This document shows positions 50,886 to 60,676 of a stretch of 64,000 nt of DNA, one piece after another. The stretch spans positions 1 to 64,000 of the forward strand of contig JAPLES010000007.1 of NCBI GenBank assembly GCA_026391075.1. The letters run 5' to 3'. Made by a program: the position numbers and the translations under genes. The stretch's first letter is position 1. Each line of letters starts with the position of its first letter. A model generated the notes under the pieces. That model ran no database searches. It was not told the origin of the DNA and saw only the letters and a program-made list of their open reading frames with translations. The stretch is from Bacteroidota bacterium. GTDB taxonomy: Bacteria; Bacteroidota; Bacteroidia; Chitinophagales; LD1.

Positions 50886-51935
50886 ATGAAACTCTCCAGC
50901 TTTGGATTCAACATCCCAAAAGACGCAATAGCGCAGTATCCCGCAAAAAACCGTGACGATAGTAAACTGATGGTAATTGACCGCAGAACGGGAAAAATTG
51001 AACACAAAAAATTTCACGACATCCTCAAATACTTTGGCGATGGCGATGTGCTTATTCTGAATAACACCAAAGTATTTCCTGCGCGCCTTTATGGAACCAA
51101 AGAAAAAACAGGTGCAAAGATTGAAGTGTTTCTGTTACGCGAGTTGAACCAAAAACAATTTCTGTGGGATGTGTTGGTAGACCCTGCTCGTAAAATTCGT
51201 GTAGGAAATAAATTGTATTTCGGAGCTAATGATGATTTGATTGCAGAAGTAGTAGATAACACTACTTCGCGAGGAAGAACTATTCGTTTTCTTTTTGATG
51301 GCGACTACGATAAATTTAAAAAGGTGCTTTTTGGTTTGGGCGAAACACCACTACCTAAATATATTAAGCGTGACGTAGAGCCACTGGATGCCGAACGTTA
51401 TCAAACTGTGTTTGCAAGAGTGGAAGGCGCTGTAGCAGCCCCTACTGCCGGTATGCACTTTAGCCGCGAGTTATTAAAGCGCATGGAAATAAAAGGTGTG
51501 GAGTTAGCTGAAGTAACGCTTCATACAGGACTAGGAACTTTCCGCACTATTGATGTAGAAGATCTTTCCAAACATAAAATGGATGCAGAAGAATTTATAA
51601 TTCCTGATAAAGCGGTGAAAACGGTGAATCATGCAAAAGATAATGGCAACAGAATTTGTGCAGTAGGCACTACTTCTATGCGTGCCATTGAATCTGCAGT
51701 TTCTGCTGAGCATTATTTAAAACCATTCAACGGCTGGACAAATCTTTTCATTCACCCGCCTTACGATTTTAGTATTGCTAACACCATGCTTACTAATTTC
51801 CATGCTCCCAAATCAAGCTTAATGATTATGGCTGCAGCATTTTGCGGTTACGATTTATTAATGAAAGCTTATGAGAGCGCAGCCAAGGAGAAATACAAAT
51901 TTCTTTCGTATGGCGATGCCATGTTGATTTTATAA
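50886..51935 (+). CDS. queA: S-adenosylmethionine:tRNA ribosyltransferase-isomerase
   Basis: This 349-aa QueA builds the cyclopentene ring of queuosine on t[33 protein letters not shown] [33 protein letters not shown] and [17 protein letters not shown] are conserved. The start at 50886 follows a good promoter. queD lies 8 kb away on the other strand. Confidence 0.97.
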   Translation: MKLSSFGFNIPKDAIAQYPAKNRDDSKLMVIDRRTGKIEHKKFHDILKYFGDGDVLILNNTKVFPARLYGTKEKTGAKIEVFLLRELNQKQFLWDVLVDPARKIRVGNKLYFGANDDLIAEVVDNTTSRGRTIRFLFDGDYDKFKKVLFGLGETPLPKYIKRDVEPLDAERYQTVFARVEGAVAAPTAGMHFSRELLKRMEIKGVELAEVTLHTGLGTFRTIDVEDLSKHKMDAEEFIIPDKAVKTVNHAKDNGNRICAVGTTSMRAIESAVSAEHYLKPFNGWTNLFIHPPYDFSIANTMLTNFHAPKSSLMIMAAAFCGYDLLMKAYESAAKEKYKFLSYGDAMLIL

Positions 51936-51965
51936 GCGCAGATAAAATTTCTTTCTATTTTTTCT

Positions 51966-52853
51966 TTACGCCTTCGGGTGCGCCTGCTTGTAAATGTTCT
52001 TGAGCTTATCAATAGTGTTGTGGGTGTAAACCTGCGTAGCTGCCAAACTGCTGTGACCGAGTAATTCTTTCACCGCGTTAATATCGGCTCCGTTATTCAA
52101 AAGGTGAGTGGCATAGGTATGACGAAGCGTGTGCGGACTTTTTTTCTCTACTGTAGTAACCAGATTCAAATATTTTTTCACTGTGCTGTAAACAAATCGT
52201 TCGCTTAGTTTATTGCCTTTCATATCGGTGAGCAAATAAATTTCAGAATGAGCTTCTTTTTTCAAATTTTTCTTTTGCTGCAGAAAAGTTTTAATGGCAT
52301 TGCGTAGTTCGCTGTGAATAGGAATAATGCGCTCCTTATTTCTTTTGCCCAAAACCTTCAGTTGCGAATTGTAAGTATCTACATCACTTTCTTTCAAATG
52401 AATCAATTCGCTTCTACGCATGCCCGTGCCGTAAAGCAATTCAATTACCATTTTTGCTAGAAACCCTTCGTACCCTTCAGGGAACTCAATATCGTTTAGC
52501 AACTTTTCTGTTCCGGTTTGCTCCACAAAAGCAGGAAGTCGTTTCACGGGTTTAGGTGTTTGCACCTTAGACATCGGAGTTTTTTTTATTTCTCCTCTGC
52601 GTAACAAAAATTTATAAAATGATTTGAGTGCCGAAATTTTACGATTGATACTGCGGGCAGAAATTTTCTGCTCCATCATACTCACTATCCAGTTGCGGAT
52701 ATCAATATGCGTAGCAAGAATTATTTCCTGTTCAAACGATTTTAAGAAAAGCTCAAACTGCGCCAGGTCGTTGGCATACGCCACATGCGTATGCTTCGAA
52801 GAGCGTTTCTCGAACTCGATATAATTTAAAAAGGATTCTACCTGCGCGTGCAT
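51966..52853 (-). CDS. Tyrosine recombinase XerC/XerD
   Basis: This 295-aa recombinase has an N-terminal SAM-like domain (SFLNYIEFEKRSSKHTHVAY) and a catalytic domain with Arg in LLYGTGMRRSELIHL, Lys region VLGKRNKERIIPI, HTLRHTYATHLL, LGHSSLAATQVYTH and the Tyr of VYTH. It is a chromosome-dimer-resolution type rather than a phage integrase. In many Bacteroidota this gene follows rpsU as here; the usual raiA neighbour is missing. Confidence 0.93.
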   Translation of the reverse strand: MHAQVESFLNYIEFEKRSSKHTHVAYANDLAQFELFLKSFEQEIILATHIDIRNWIVSMMEQKISARSINRKISALKSFYKFLLRRGEIKKTPMSKVQTPKPVKRLPAFVEQTGTEKLLNDIEFPEGYEGFLAKMVIELLYGTGMRRSELIHLKESDVDTYNSQLKVLGKRNKERIIPIHSELRNAIKTFLQQKKNLKKEAHSEIYLLTDMKGNKLSERFVYSTVKKYLNLVTTVEKKSPHTLRHTYATHLLNNGADINAVKELLGHSSLAATQVYTHNTIDKLKNIYKQAHPKA

Positions 52854-52927
52854 AATTCAAACATAGAACGTATGCCGGCTAATTCCATTGCAGTTTTCAA
52901 CGGGAAGAAATGCGGTGTCCTTGTAAA

Positions 52928-53031
52928 ATCCACCCTCTGCCGCTTCGCGGCATCTCCCGCCAGCGGGAGACAGGATTTGTCCTCCGCTGGCGGAGGTGGC
53001 ACCGCAGCTTTGTGCGGGGTCGGAGGTGGAT
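52928..53031. repeat. 104-bp multi-hairpin (cloverleaf-like) element
   Basis: An outer ATCCACC/GGTGGAT stem (52928-52934, 53025-53031) encloses four perfect small hairpins: TGCCGC/GCGGCA, TCTCCCGC/GCGGGAGA, CCTCCGC/GCGGAGG and CCGCA/TGCGG. It lies between rpsU and xerC. Confidence 0.75.
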
Positions 53032-53073
53032 GTTTTTGAGTAAGTAAATTGTTGACTGAATGTGGTACAAAGA

Positions 53074-53105
53074 AAAAGCCCATCCTGTTTACAGAATGAG
53101 CTTTT
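53074..53105 (-). terminator. Terminator of rpsU
   Basis: AAAAGC...CTG and CAG...GCTTTT form a stem of 14 positions with two mismatches around TTTA, 23 bp after the rpsU stop. Confidence 0.7.
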
Positions 53106-53127
53106 ATATAGTTTGAACAGCAGAGGA

Positions 53128-53322
53128 CTAACCTTCCGCTTCTCTCTTTAATGTTTCAATATAAGCAGCGTGCAACACCGTTTGTCTGCGTTTAATGCTT
53201 GGCTTAACAAACACCTGGCGCTCGCGAAGCTGACGAAGGAAACCCGCTTTTTCGAATTTCTTTTTGTACTTCTTTAATGCTTTATCAATAGTATCCGATT
53301 CTCTTGCGTCAATAGTTAACAT
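53128..53322 (-). CDS. rpsU: 30S ribosomal protein S21
   Basis: This is a 64-aa S21 (MLTIDARESDTIDKALKKYK ... RQLRERQVFVKPSIKRRQ), the Bacteroidota length. It has its own promoter at 53345-53375, directly behind the stop of the acyl-CoA dehydrogenase gene, and its own terminator. Confidence 0.96.
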   Translation of the reverse strand: MLTIDARESDTIDKALKKYKKKFEKAGFLRQLRERQVFVKPSIKRRQTVLHAAYIETLKREAEG

Positions 53323-53344
53323 GCTTTTAAAAATTTATGGACGG

Positions 53345-53375
53345 CAAAAATAAAAACTACGCTTAAATAACCAAA
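53345..53375 (-). promoter_or_regulatory. Promoter of rpsU
   Basis: On the minus strand TTTG (53375-53372), 19 bp, TATTTTTG (53352-53345): a full consensus match, 22 bp before the ATG. Confidence 0.85.
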
Positions 53376-54569
53376 CTATATGTTCCCTTTCATTATCTCT
53401 CTCGAAATAACCAACTTCTGAATCTCCGAAGTTCCTTCGCCAATAGTGCAAAGCTTACTGTCGCGGTAGAATTTTTCTACAGGGAAATCCTTGGTGTAAC
53501 CGTAACCGCCAAATATCTGAACGGCATCGGTAGAAACCTGCACAGCCACTTCGCTGGTATAGTATTTAGCAAAGGCAGATTCTTTAGTCATTTTCTTGTG
53601 CTCGTTCTTTAAAAACGCGGCTTGCATAGTGAGCAATTCGCCCGCTTCAATCTTCGTTGCCATATCAGCTAACTTAAAAGCTATTGCCTGAAAGTTCGCA
53701 ATCGGCTGACCAAACTGCTCGCGCTCTTTGGCGTACTTCACACTAGCTTCATACGCACCTTTCGCAATTCCTAAACCGAGAGCAGCAATCGAAATTCTTC
53801 CGCCATCCAAAATGTGCATCGCCTGTTGAAAGCCTCTGCCTATTTCTTTTTCGCCACCCACCACATTTTCATCGGGCACAAAACAATCTTCAAAAATTAC
53901 TTCGGCAGTTTCCGAAGCTCTCATACCAAGTTTGTTTTCTTTCTTTCCTGCTTTCAAACCTTTGGTTCCGCGCTCAATAATGAATGCAGTCATACCTTTG
54001 GTATCGAGCAATTCGCCTGTGCGAACGATAGCTACTACTACATCTCCTGTTGCTCCGTGGGTAATCCAGTTTTTGTTTCCGTTCAGCACCCAGCCGCCAT
54101 CAACTTTTTTGGCAGTTACTTTCATGCGCATAGCATCGCTGCCTGTGTTGGCTTCGGTCAAAGCCCATGCACCAATCCATTCGCCAGTCGCAAGCTTAGG
54201 TAAATATTTTTTCTTCTGCTCTTCGGTACCGTGATAATAAATATGTCCGGTGCAAAGCGAATTGTGCGCAGCGGTTGAAAGACCAATGCTTCCACACACT
54301 TTCGAAATTTCTGAAACCACGTTTACATATTCGAAATACGAAAGACCGGAACCCGAATATTTTTCAGGAATATAAACTCCGAGGAAACCAAGCTCGCCCA
54401 TTTTGTAAAACAAATCGCGTGGAAAAATTTGCTCTTCATCCCACTTCATAAAGTGCGGGCGAATTTCTTTCTCCGCAAAGTCCTTAATGGTTTGCGTAAT
54501 CATTAGCTGATTCTCGCTGTAGTCGAAATTCATTCCGGTTGATGTTTCTGAAGGGGCAATAGCGCTCAT
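53376..54569 (-). CDS. Acyl-CoA dehydrogenase
   Basis: This 397-aa enzyme has [60 protein letters not shown] and [20 protein letters not shown]. The Glu in [17 protein letters not shown] is the catalytic-base region of the short/medium/butyryl group. It is a paralogue of 8234-9412 but clearly diverged, so the two likely differ in chain length. It lies downstream of apt with an 84-bp gap. Confidence 0.96.
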   Translation of the reverse strand: MSAIAPSETSTGMNFDYSENQLMITQTIKDFAEKEIRPHFMKWDEEQIFPRDLFYKMGELGFLGVYIPEKYSGSGLSYFEYVNVVSEISKVCGSIGLSTAAHNSLCTGHIYYHGTEEQKKKYLPKLATGEWIGAWALTEANTGSDAMRMKVTAKKVDGGWVLNGNKNWITHGATGDVVVAIVRTGELLDTKGMTAFIIERGTKGLKAGKKENKLGMRASETAEVIFEDCFVPDENVVGGEKEIGRGFQQAMHILDGGRISIAALGLGIAKGAYEASVKYAKEREQFGQPIANFQAIAFKLADMATKIEAGELLTMQAAFLKNEHKKMTKESAFAKYYTSEVAVQVSTDAVQIFGGYGYTKDFPVEKFYRDSKLCTIGEGTSEIQKLVISREIMKGNI

Positions 54570-54653
54570 ATCGTTGGTTTAAAAGTTGCGGGTTACGTGT
54601 TGCTTGCTAATACAAAATTTAGGTGGCGAATATAGAAATTTTGCCTGCGCTTC

Positions 54654-55190
54654 TTAATAGTTCATCAGCGAAACAATGTTCTTTGAATAGCGCAGAATTT
54701 TATCCTTGCCATTTAAAAAATCAAGTTCAGCAATGAATGAAAAACCCGCCACGTTGCCGCCTTCCATTTGCACTAACTCAGCCGCTGCCATAGCAGTGCC
54801 ACCGGTAGCCAACAGGTCATCGTGAATCATCACATTCCATTTTGGTTTTACTACGCCAGTATGAATTTCGAGTGTGGCAGTTCCGTATTCTAAATCGTAA
54901 GTAAACGATTTTGTTTCGGCAGGCAGCTTACCTTTTTTGCGAACAGGGAAGAGCGGAATATTCAGTTTCTGTGCAATCAAAATGCCAATGAAAAATCCAC
55001 GGCTTTCAATAGCGCAAACGGCATCTACCTTTCCGTGATTGTGCAAAAAATTATTGACGATGCTCTCTGCAATTTCATCGCAAAGTTTAGCATCTAAAAA
55101 GATAGGAGTAATGTCTTTGAATTGGATTCCCGGCTTGGGGAAATCGGGCACATTGCGAATGGCGAGGTCGAGTTTATCTTTTAATGTCAT
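54654..55190 (-). CDS. apt: Adenine phosphoribosyltransferase
   Basis: This 178-aa enzyme salvages adenine to AMP with PRPP. FPKPGIQFKDITPIFLDAKL and the PRPP loop NVMIHDDLLATGGTAMAAAE are diagnostic. A 33-bp perfect palindrome stands directly upstream of the ATG. Confidence 0.97.
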   Translation of the reverse strand: MTLKDKLDLAIRNVPDFPKPGIQFKDITPIFLDAKLCDEIAESIVNNFLHNHGKVDAVCAIESRGFFIGILIAQKLNIPLFPVRKKGKLPAETKSFTYDLEYGTATLEIHTGVVKPKWNVMIHDDLLATGGTAMAAAELVQMEGGNVAGFSFIAELDFLNGKDKILRYSKNIVSLMNY

Positions 55191-55196
55191 GTGGCG

Positions 55197-55229
55197 AACT
55201 TCTAAAAAGTTTCAAACTTTTTAGAAGTT
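55197..55229. repeat. 33-bp perfect palindrome in front of apt
   Basis: Two 16-nt arms (55197-55212, 55214-55229) pair without mismatch around a single central base. The AT-rich palindrome fills the gap between the stop of the upstream secreted-protein gene and the apt start. Confidence 0.85.
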
Positions 55230-55231
55230 AT

Positions 55232-56122
55232 TTATTTGAGTATCGAATTGATTTTTGCCTGTAAGTAACTTACCTCATTCTTGCTATACAAATCGCCTAA
55301 TTGCAACAGAAACATGTAAAGGAAATCTCTCGGATAGCCCGCTTTCTCAATGCCCGCCAAACATTCATTCTCAAATTTCGAACGCGGGTCCATCTTCGTC
55401 ATGGTCGAAAAAGATTTTTGATATTGAATCAGTTGATAGTTCTGCTCGGTGTTTGCGCCTTTCAATTTTGAAACACTCATGAGGCTGGCAGTAGTTTCTT
55501 TCGGCAGCTTATCTATATTAAACAAAGCCGAAGGCACTATCATTTTTGAAATAGCAGTATCGCTTTTAATCACGGCATTAGTGCTTCCGCTTTTTAATTC
55601 AGTCAGCATTTCAAAAAAATCTTTTGGGTTGCCTTCATCATCTGTAATTATGAAATTGTAATAAGCATCCTGACAAATCAGTTTTCGTTTTTCGCCATCA
55701 TTGATGTAAACTAAAGTAGTTTGATGCGTGCATTTGCCATCGCTCGCACTCATGTTATACAGATACGATTCAAAACCATAATGCGAAAGCAGCGCTCCGA
55801 AAATATAACTCGTCAGTCCGCACTTCGCAGTGCCGCTGTCATTGGCAAAAATGTCGAAGTAGCGAGGCAACTCAAACCACCGTATGTCCTGCACCTTATG
55901 ATAATTATCGCACCAGTAATTCGGATAACTTCCGGTAATAATCACAGCGCACGCATACTTTCTGAGGAAAGTTGTTTTCTCTAAATCGGTTTTCATGGGG
56001 CGCATACACGAATCCATCACATGCTTGTGATGCAACCACGCAGTTGAATCCTGTGGCACCTGACTTTTTGCGGTGTTACAGAAAAGAAGAAAGCCGAGAA
56101 AAAGTTTGAAAGTGATTTTCAT
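55232..56122 (-). CDS. Secreted transglutaminase-like protein, unknown function
   Basis: This is a 296-aa protein from the ATG at 56122 with a signal peptide (MKITFKLFLGFLLFCNTAKS). A Cys-His-Asp order is visible as SGTAKCGLTSYIFGALLSHY, KCTHQTTLVYIN and KLICQDAYYNF, which resembles a transglutaminase-like catalytic core. The rest is helical. It is divergent from the SGNH hydrolase of the glycan locus (92 bp between starts), which suggests a shared control region and perhaps a role in surface glycan modification; this is inference. Confidence 0.65.
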   Translation of the reverse strand: MKITFKLFLGFLLFCNTAKSQVPQDSTAWLHHKHVMDSCMRPMKTDLEKTTFLRKYACAVIITGSYPNYWCDNYHKVQDIRWFELPRYFDIFANDSGTAKCGLTSYIFGALLSHYGFESYLYNMSASDGKCTHQTTLVYINDGEKRKLICQDAYYNFIITDDEGNPKDFFEMLTELKSGSTNAVIKSDTAISKMIVPSALFNIDKLPKETTASLMSVSKLKGANTEQNYQLIQYQKSFSTMTKMDPRSKFENECLAGIEKAGYPRDFLYMFLLQLGDLYSKNEVSYLQAKINSILK

Positions 56123-56214
56123 GCGCAACAGATTCTGATATTTAATTCGTAAGATAGAGTGCAAAGTATATTTTGCGGCTCGTCCAAGCCATAATTTTAA
56201 GCATAATTTGTTCG

Positions 56215-57468
56215 ATGCGAAGTTTATTCAAATCAATTTTTGTTTTCGTTTTCTTTTTGGCAATTGCTGAAATTGCCTTGCGCATGGCAGGTTATAAGCC
56301 CGGAAAAATTTCTTACTCACCTTGGAATAAAGAAGTGAAACATCTCTCGGTTCATGATGGATTTACTGCTGACAGCAACGGAATTTTTAAAGTAGCTGCG
56401 AATTCAAAGCATTGGATTGATTCGGTGATTCAGCTACACAAAAACGATGGAGATTACAAAGCTGACAGAAACATTCCTGACTCGCTCGTGTATGAAGTTT
56501 ACTCGCTCGGTTACGAAAGTTTAAATCTTGTGCATGCGAAAACGCATAATGAACTCACAACTTTTTATCAGCGAATTAAAAATGAGAAGAACGTTGAAAA
56601 TGATTTTCATGAAGCAGTAAAGAATTACGTGGAGCATCCCGTTAACAGCGATGGATTCAGAAGTATTGAGTTCAAACAAAACAAATCTGCCAAGAAGAAA
56701 ATTTTATTGATTGGTGATTCATTCACCTGGGGGCACTCCTCTTCTGACATTACGAATTCATTTGCCGATATTTTGCTGTCGAAAGAATATGCGGTTTACA
56801 ACGCGGGCATCAGCGGAGCAGACCCTGCACAGTATGCTGCCATTGCCGAAAAATATATTCCGATGTTGCGTCCCGACATAGTGATTGTCAATTTTTATTT
56901 GGGAAACGATGTGCAGTATTTTGAAAGAAAGGCGGAACCGTACAAACCAATTTTCTTTGCTACTAACGCGGGCAATTTAATTGCCTGTCCTTACGCCACT
57001 TATTTTTCCGATGCAAAAGCCGCTTACGATTTCATGGCGAAGAACTCTCACCTTTCAAATGCTGATGTTTTCAAAACAGTTTGTTCTAAAACATCAATCG
57101 CCACTTTGCTATGGATGACGTTTAGGAAATTTGGTTGGGTGTGGGATTGCCCCGAGGAATACAAAGAGTATTTCTCTAGCGAATTGAGCAGAGAGCAAAA
57201 GGAACCAACGGCAAACTTGCTGATGAAACAAATAGAAATGTTGTGCGCAAAAAACAATTCGCGCTTTATTCTCGCCATTATTCCCGAGCGGAAAACACTT
57301 CGGTTGTCGAAAGTGAGCGAATACAAAAATCTTTTTCCGCAACAAAATTATTTTTACCCCGCTTCATTATCTATTCGTGATTACCATTCAGATGATGGTC
57401 ACTTTAATGATGAAGGACAGAAAACTTACAGCAAATTTTTGATTGAGCTACTCGAAAAGAACCATTGA
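56215..57468 (+). CDS. SGNH/GDSL-type hydrolase, membrane anchored
   Basis: This is a 417-aa protein from the ATG at 56215. One N-terminal helix (IFVFVFFLAIAEIALRMAGY) precedes an SGNH domain with the nucleophile motif LLIGDSFTWGHSS, Gly in NAGISGADP, Asn in VNFYLGNDVQYF and the Asp-His pair in YHSDDGHFNDEGQ. All four blocks are present, so it is probably an active esterase or acetyltransferase-type enzyme facing the periplasm. The next glycosyltransferase starts 4 bp after its stop. Confidence 0.87.
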   Translation: MRSLFKSIFVFVFFLAIAEIALRMAGYKPGKISYSPWNKEVKHLSVHDGFTADSNGIFKVAANSKHWIDSVIQLHKNDGDYKADRNIPDSLVYEVYSLGYESLNLVHAKTHNELTTFYQRIKNEKNVENDFHEAVKNYVEHPVNSDGFRSIEFKQNKSAKKKILLIGDSFTWGHSSSDITNSFADILLSKEYAVYNAGISGADPAQYAAIAEKYIPMLRPDIVIVNFYLGNDVQYFERKAEPYKPIFFATNAGNLIACPYATYFSDAKAAYDFMAKNSHLSNADVFKTVCSKTSIATLLWMTFRKFGWVWDCPEEYKEYFSSELSREQKEPTANLLMKQIEMLCAKNNSRFILAIIPERKTLRLSKVSEYKNLFPQQNYFYPASLSIRDYHSDDGHFNDEGQKTYSKFLIELLEKNH

Positions 57469-57472
57469 CAAA

Positions 57473-58519
57473 TTGAACAAGCCGTATTTAAGTATTGTTA
57501 TTGCCGGGCGAAACGACAACTATGGTGGCGATTTCAATCAGCGTTTGCAAAACACGCTCGACTGGATAAATCACTGGATCAACCATTTTCAATTGCCCAC
57601 TGAAATTGTTTTCGTGAATTATAATCCGGTAAATGACAATGTAGCCATTGAGGAGATGATAAAATTTCCTGCTTCCACAGAATTTATTTCAACGCGTATA
57701 ATTGAAGTGTCGAATGAAATTCATGATGTGTTGGTCGAAGAAGAATTGCGCAAACCCGTTCCGATTTTTGAATTCATTGCGAAGAACGCAGGGATACGAA
57801 GAGCAAATGGAAAATTTATTCTTTGCACGAATGCCGATGTGGTTTTCGACCCCCAAATTTTTGAATTCATGTCAAAGCAAAATTTAGAAGAAGGAGTTTT
57901 TTACCGTTCGACACGAGTTGATTTTAGTGTGAAAGAGAAATTGGTTTTTGGAGGTGATGCAAAACAGTTTCTTCATCAGATTCAGCAAAACGTTTTTAAA
58001 TTTTTTATGCGTGGAGGAACATATCTGCTTCGACCTCCTTTTCAGTTGCATACAACTTTCAAATTGCTTGCTGCTTATAATTTCATTCGCAGAATTTTTT
58101 ATAGCGCCATTTATCCGTTTCATAAAATCACGCGCGTCTTTCATATTCCTTACTCCGAAGAATTGTTTACGTTTCAGTATGCCTGCAATGCATCGGGCGA
58201 TTTTTTTCTGATGGATAAGGAAAGTTGGCTGAAAGAAAGAGGTTATCCCGAAGACACATGGATTGCAACGCACACCGATTCACTTCATTTATTAATGACG
58301 GCAGTTTGCGGAGTGAAGCAAAAAAATCTTCCATGGTTGGTTTATCATCAGGAGCATGAGCGCAGATTTGATTTTGATAAAGAGAATCATGATATGAATC
58401 TGATGTATCATCACCTGCTTAAAAATGGTACGGTGATGATGAATCAAAAATGTTCGTTCAACACAAACACCGATGACTGGGGAATTTTCAACTTTGAACT
58501 TTCAGAAACTGAAATATAA
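57473..58519 (+). CDS. Glycosyltransferase (GT2-like), first of a related pair
   Basis: This is a 348-aa protein from TTG at 57473 (NKPYLSIVIAGRNDNYGGD), chosen because the paralogue that follows starts at the same point of the alignment and the upstream gene stops at 57468. GRNDNYGGDF, NAGIRRANGKFILCTNADVV with a NADVVF metal-binding-type motif, and DFFLMDKESWLKERGYPEDT fit a GT-A fold. Acceptor and donor are unknown. Confidence 0.85.
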   Translation: MNKPYLSIVIAGRNDNYGGDFNQRLQNTLDWINHWINHFQLPTEIVFVNYNPVNDNVAIEEMIKFPASTEFISTRIIEVSNEIHDVLVEEELRKPVPIFEFIAKNAGIRRANGKFILCTNADVVFDPQIFEFMSKQNLEEGVFYRSTRVDFSVKEKLVFGGDAKQFLHQIQQNVFKFFMRGGTYLLRPPFQLHTTFKLLAAYNFIRRIFYSAIYPFHKITRVFHIPYSEELFTFQYACNASGDFFLMDKESWLKERGYPEDTWIATHTDSLHLLMTAVCGVKQKNLPWLVYHQEHERRFDFDKENHDMNLMYHHLLKNGTVMMNQKCSFNTNTDDWGIFNFELSETEI

Positions 58520-58520
58520 A

Positions 58521-59561
58521 ATGAAGGAGCCGTATTTATCCATTGTAGTTACATCGCGCAACGATAATCACGGAGGTGATTTGTTGAAGCGCATGACTGC
58601 ATTTGTCAATGGACTGCTTCATCAAAGCAGAAAGTTTTCATTAGATGCAGAACTGATTATTGTGGAGTGGAATCCGCCAGCCGATAGACCTTTACTGAAA
58701 GATGTTTTGCCCAAACCAACGAAAGACGATGTGTTGAGCATTCGATACATCACTGTGCCGAACGAAATTCACAAGCCGTACTTTACAGGCAAATCAATTC
58801 ATCTTTTTCAAATGATTGCAAAGAATGTGGGCATACGAAGAGCACGCGGTAAATTTATTCTTTGCACCAACATTGATATTCTGTTTGCCGATGAATGTAT
58901 TGGACGATTGAATAGAAAAGACTTTGAAGAGAATATTTTTTATCGTACTAATCGTTTAGATGCAGGAGCCGGTTTACTTGCCTTCGAGAAATTTGATGAG
59001 CAAATTTCGTTTGCGAAGAATCATGTGATAAAACGCATTGGTAAAAATGAAACACTCAAGCATGTTCGCGGTGTTCCCGATTTCTTTTACAACTTTAATT
59101 ACCCGATGAAAGCACTCGATTATTTCTGGGGTTGGTACGACAAGATTCGTCTCGGAGATTTTTATGAACTGGCCATGTTGGACACGGTGGCTTGCGGAGA
59201 CTTTACTTTGATGAGTCGCGAAGCATGGTTGAAAATTGATGGCTATCCTGAACTGGATTTGTATTCGATTCATGTGGATACGATTGCGCTTTACGCAGCG
59301 CATTTGCAGGGAATGAAGCAGCAGATTTTTAATTACAAGGAATGTGTTTATCACATTTATCACGAGGAAGGATGGGAAAGTATTGACGATGCCATTAAGA
59401 TGTTGAACTTTATGGCGCGTAAACCTTCGCTCGATTGGTGGTTGGTGGTAAAGGCAACTTTGCAGATGTTGAAGGAAGGGAAAACGAAATACAATTTGAA
59501 CAAACCCGATTGGGGATTTGCAGATACAAAATTTGAAGAGCACGAATTTAACCCCGCATAA
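58521..59561 (+). CDS. Glycosyltransferase (GT2-like), second of a related pair
   Basis: This is a 346-aa protein from the ATG at 58521 (MKEPYLSIVVTSRNDNHGGD), 1 bp after the stop of its paralogue. NVGIRRARGKFILCTNIDIL and GDFTLMSREAWLKIDGYPEL mirror the first copy, so the two come from a tandem duplication. It probably adds another sugar of the same glycan. Confidence 0.87.
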   Translation: MKEPYLSIVVTSRNDNHGGDLLKRMTAFVNGLLHQSRKFSLDAELIIVEWNPPADRPLLKDVLPKPTKDDVLSIRYITVPNEIHKPYFTGKSIHLFQMIAKNVGIRRARGKFILCTNIDILFADECIGRLNRKDFEENIFYRTNRLDAGAGLLAFEKFDEQISFAKNHVIKRIGKNETLKHVRGVPDFFYNFNYPMKALDYFWGWYDKIRLGDFYELAMLDTVACGDFTLMSREAWLKIDGYPELDLYSIHVDTIALYAAHLQGMKQQIFNYKECVYHIYHEEGWESIDDAIKMLNFMARKPSLDWWLVVKATLQMLKEGKTKYNLNKPDWGFADTKFEEHEFNPA

Positions 59562-59570
59562 AAGCAGAAT

Positions 59571-60674
59571 TTGGAAACCATTGGCATTATAGGAATTGGC
59601 AAATTGGGATTGTGTTTCGCTCTTAATTTAGAGCGGGCTGGCTATGCTGTGTTAGGTGCAGATGTGAGTGACGCGTATGTGAATGCGCTCAATGAGAAAT
59701 CTTTTTTCTCCTATGAACCGCAGGTGAATGAGTATTTGACAGAGAGTAAAAATTTCAAAGCAACTAATTCGTTAACTCAAATTTTGCAAAGCACCGCGCA
59801 AAAAATTTTCATTATGGTGGCAACACCTTCATTGGCAGATGGCAGTTACGACCATTCGCAAATTGAAAGAGTGACCGATGAAATTATTGTAGCAGGAAAA
59901 ACGGAGAGCAAAAAACATTTGGTTATCGGTTGCACAACTATGCCGGGCTATTGCGATAAGCTTGCGAAAAAAATGGAAGCGTATAACTACTCGGTTAGTT
60001 ACAATCCTGAGTTTATTGCACAAGGTTCTATTATTCATAATCAACAAAATCCTTCTCAAATTTTAATTGGAGAAGCCGATGCAAATGCAGGCGATGCGAT
60101 TGAGAAAATTTTGAAATTACTTGCGGTTACTAATCCTGTTGTTTGTCGCATGAATAGGTTGAGTGCAGAAATTACAAAGTTGGCGACCAACTGTTTTATC
60201 ACCACAAAAATTTCTTTCGCTAATTCTATTGGCGATTTAGCGAAGCAGAGTGGAGCCGATGCCGAAAAAATTCTCAACGCCATAGGCAGCGATGCGCGAA
60301 TCGGAAATCAGTTTCTGCAATACGGATTCGGTTTTGGCGGTCCTTGCTTTCCTCGTGATAATCGCGCACTCAAAAAGTTTGCTGAAAATGTAAATGCCGA
60401 TTTGCCGATTAGCGAAGCCACCGACAAAGTCAATCAGCAGCATCTGGAGTTTCAGTTCGAGACAATGCTGAAAGAGAATTCCGTTGATGAAAAAATTATT
60501 TTCGAAGGTGTGGCTTATAAAGAAGGAACGGTTTACATCGATGAATCACAAAAGCTTTTGCTTGCAATTAAGTTAGCCAACGCAGGACGACAAGTGGTGA
60601 TTCGCGATTCGAAAAAGGTAATTGATGAAGTGCGCGGGCTTTATCCTGATTTGTTCATTTTTGTTGAACGTTGA
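59571..60674 (+). CDS. UDP-glucose/GDP-mannose dehydrogenase-family enzyme
   Basis: This 367-aa protein uses TTG at 59571. It has a Rossmann motif (IGIIGIGKLGLCFALNLERA), a catalytic-lysine region (INRLSAEITKLATNCFITTK-like MNRLSAEITKLATNC) and the catalytic Cys in FGFGGPCFPRDNRAL. It oxidises a UDP-sugar to the uronic acid. The C-terminal domain is short. It is part of the plus-strand glycan operon. Confidence 0.85.
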   Translation: METIGIIGIGKLGLCFALNLERAGYAVLGADVSDAYVNALNEKSFFSYEPQVNEYLTESKNFKATNSLTQILQSTAQKIFIMVATPSLADGSYDHSQIERVTDEIIVAGKTESKKHLVIGCTTMPGYCDKLAKKMEAYNYSVSYNPEFIAQGSIIHNQQNPSQILIGEADANAGDAIEKILKLLAVTNPVVCRMNRLSAEITKLATNCFITTKISFANSIGDLAKQSGADAEKILNAIGSDARIGNQFLQYGFGFGGPCFPRDNRALKKFAENVNADLPISEATDKVNQQHLEFQFETMLKENSVDEKIIFEGVAYKEGTVYIDESQKLLLAIKLANAGRQVVIRDSKKVIDEVRGLYPDLFIFVER

Positions 60675-60676
60675 AA

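Noticed and set aside
51966..52853. Integron or phage integrase with attachment site
   Set aside because: The protein looks like XerC/D and stands next to rpsU as in other Bacteroidota; no tRNA-end duplication or phage genes are present.
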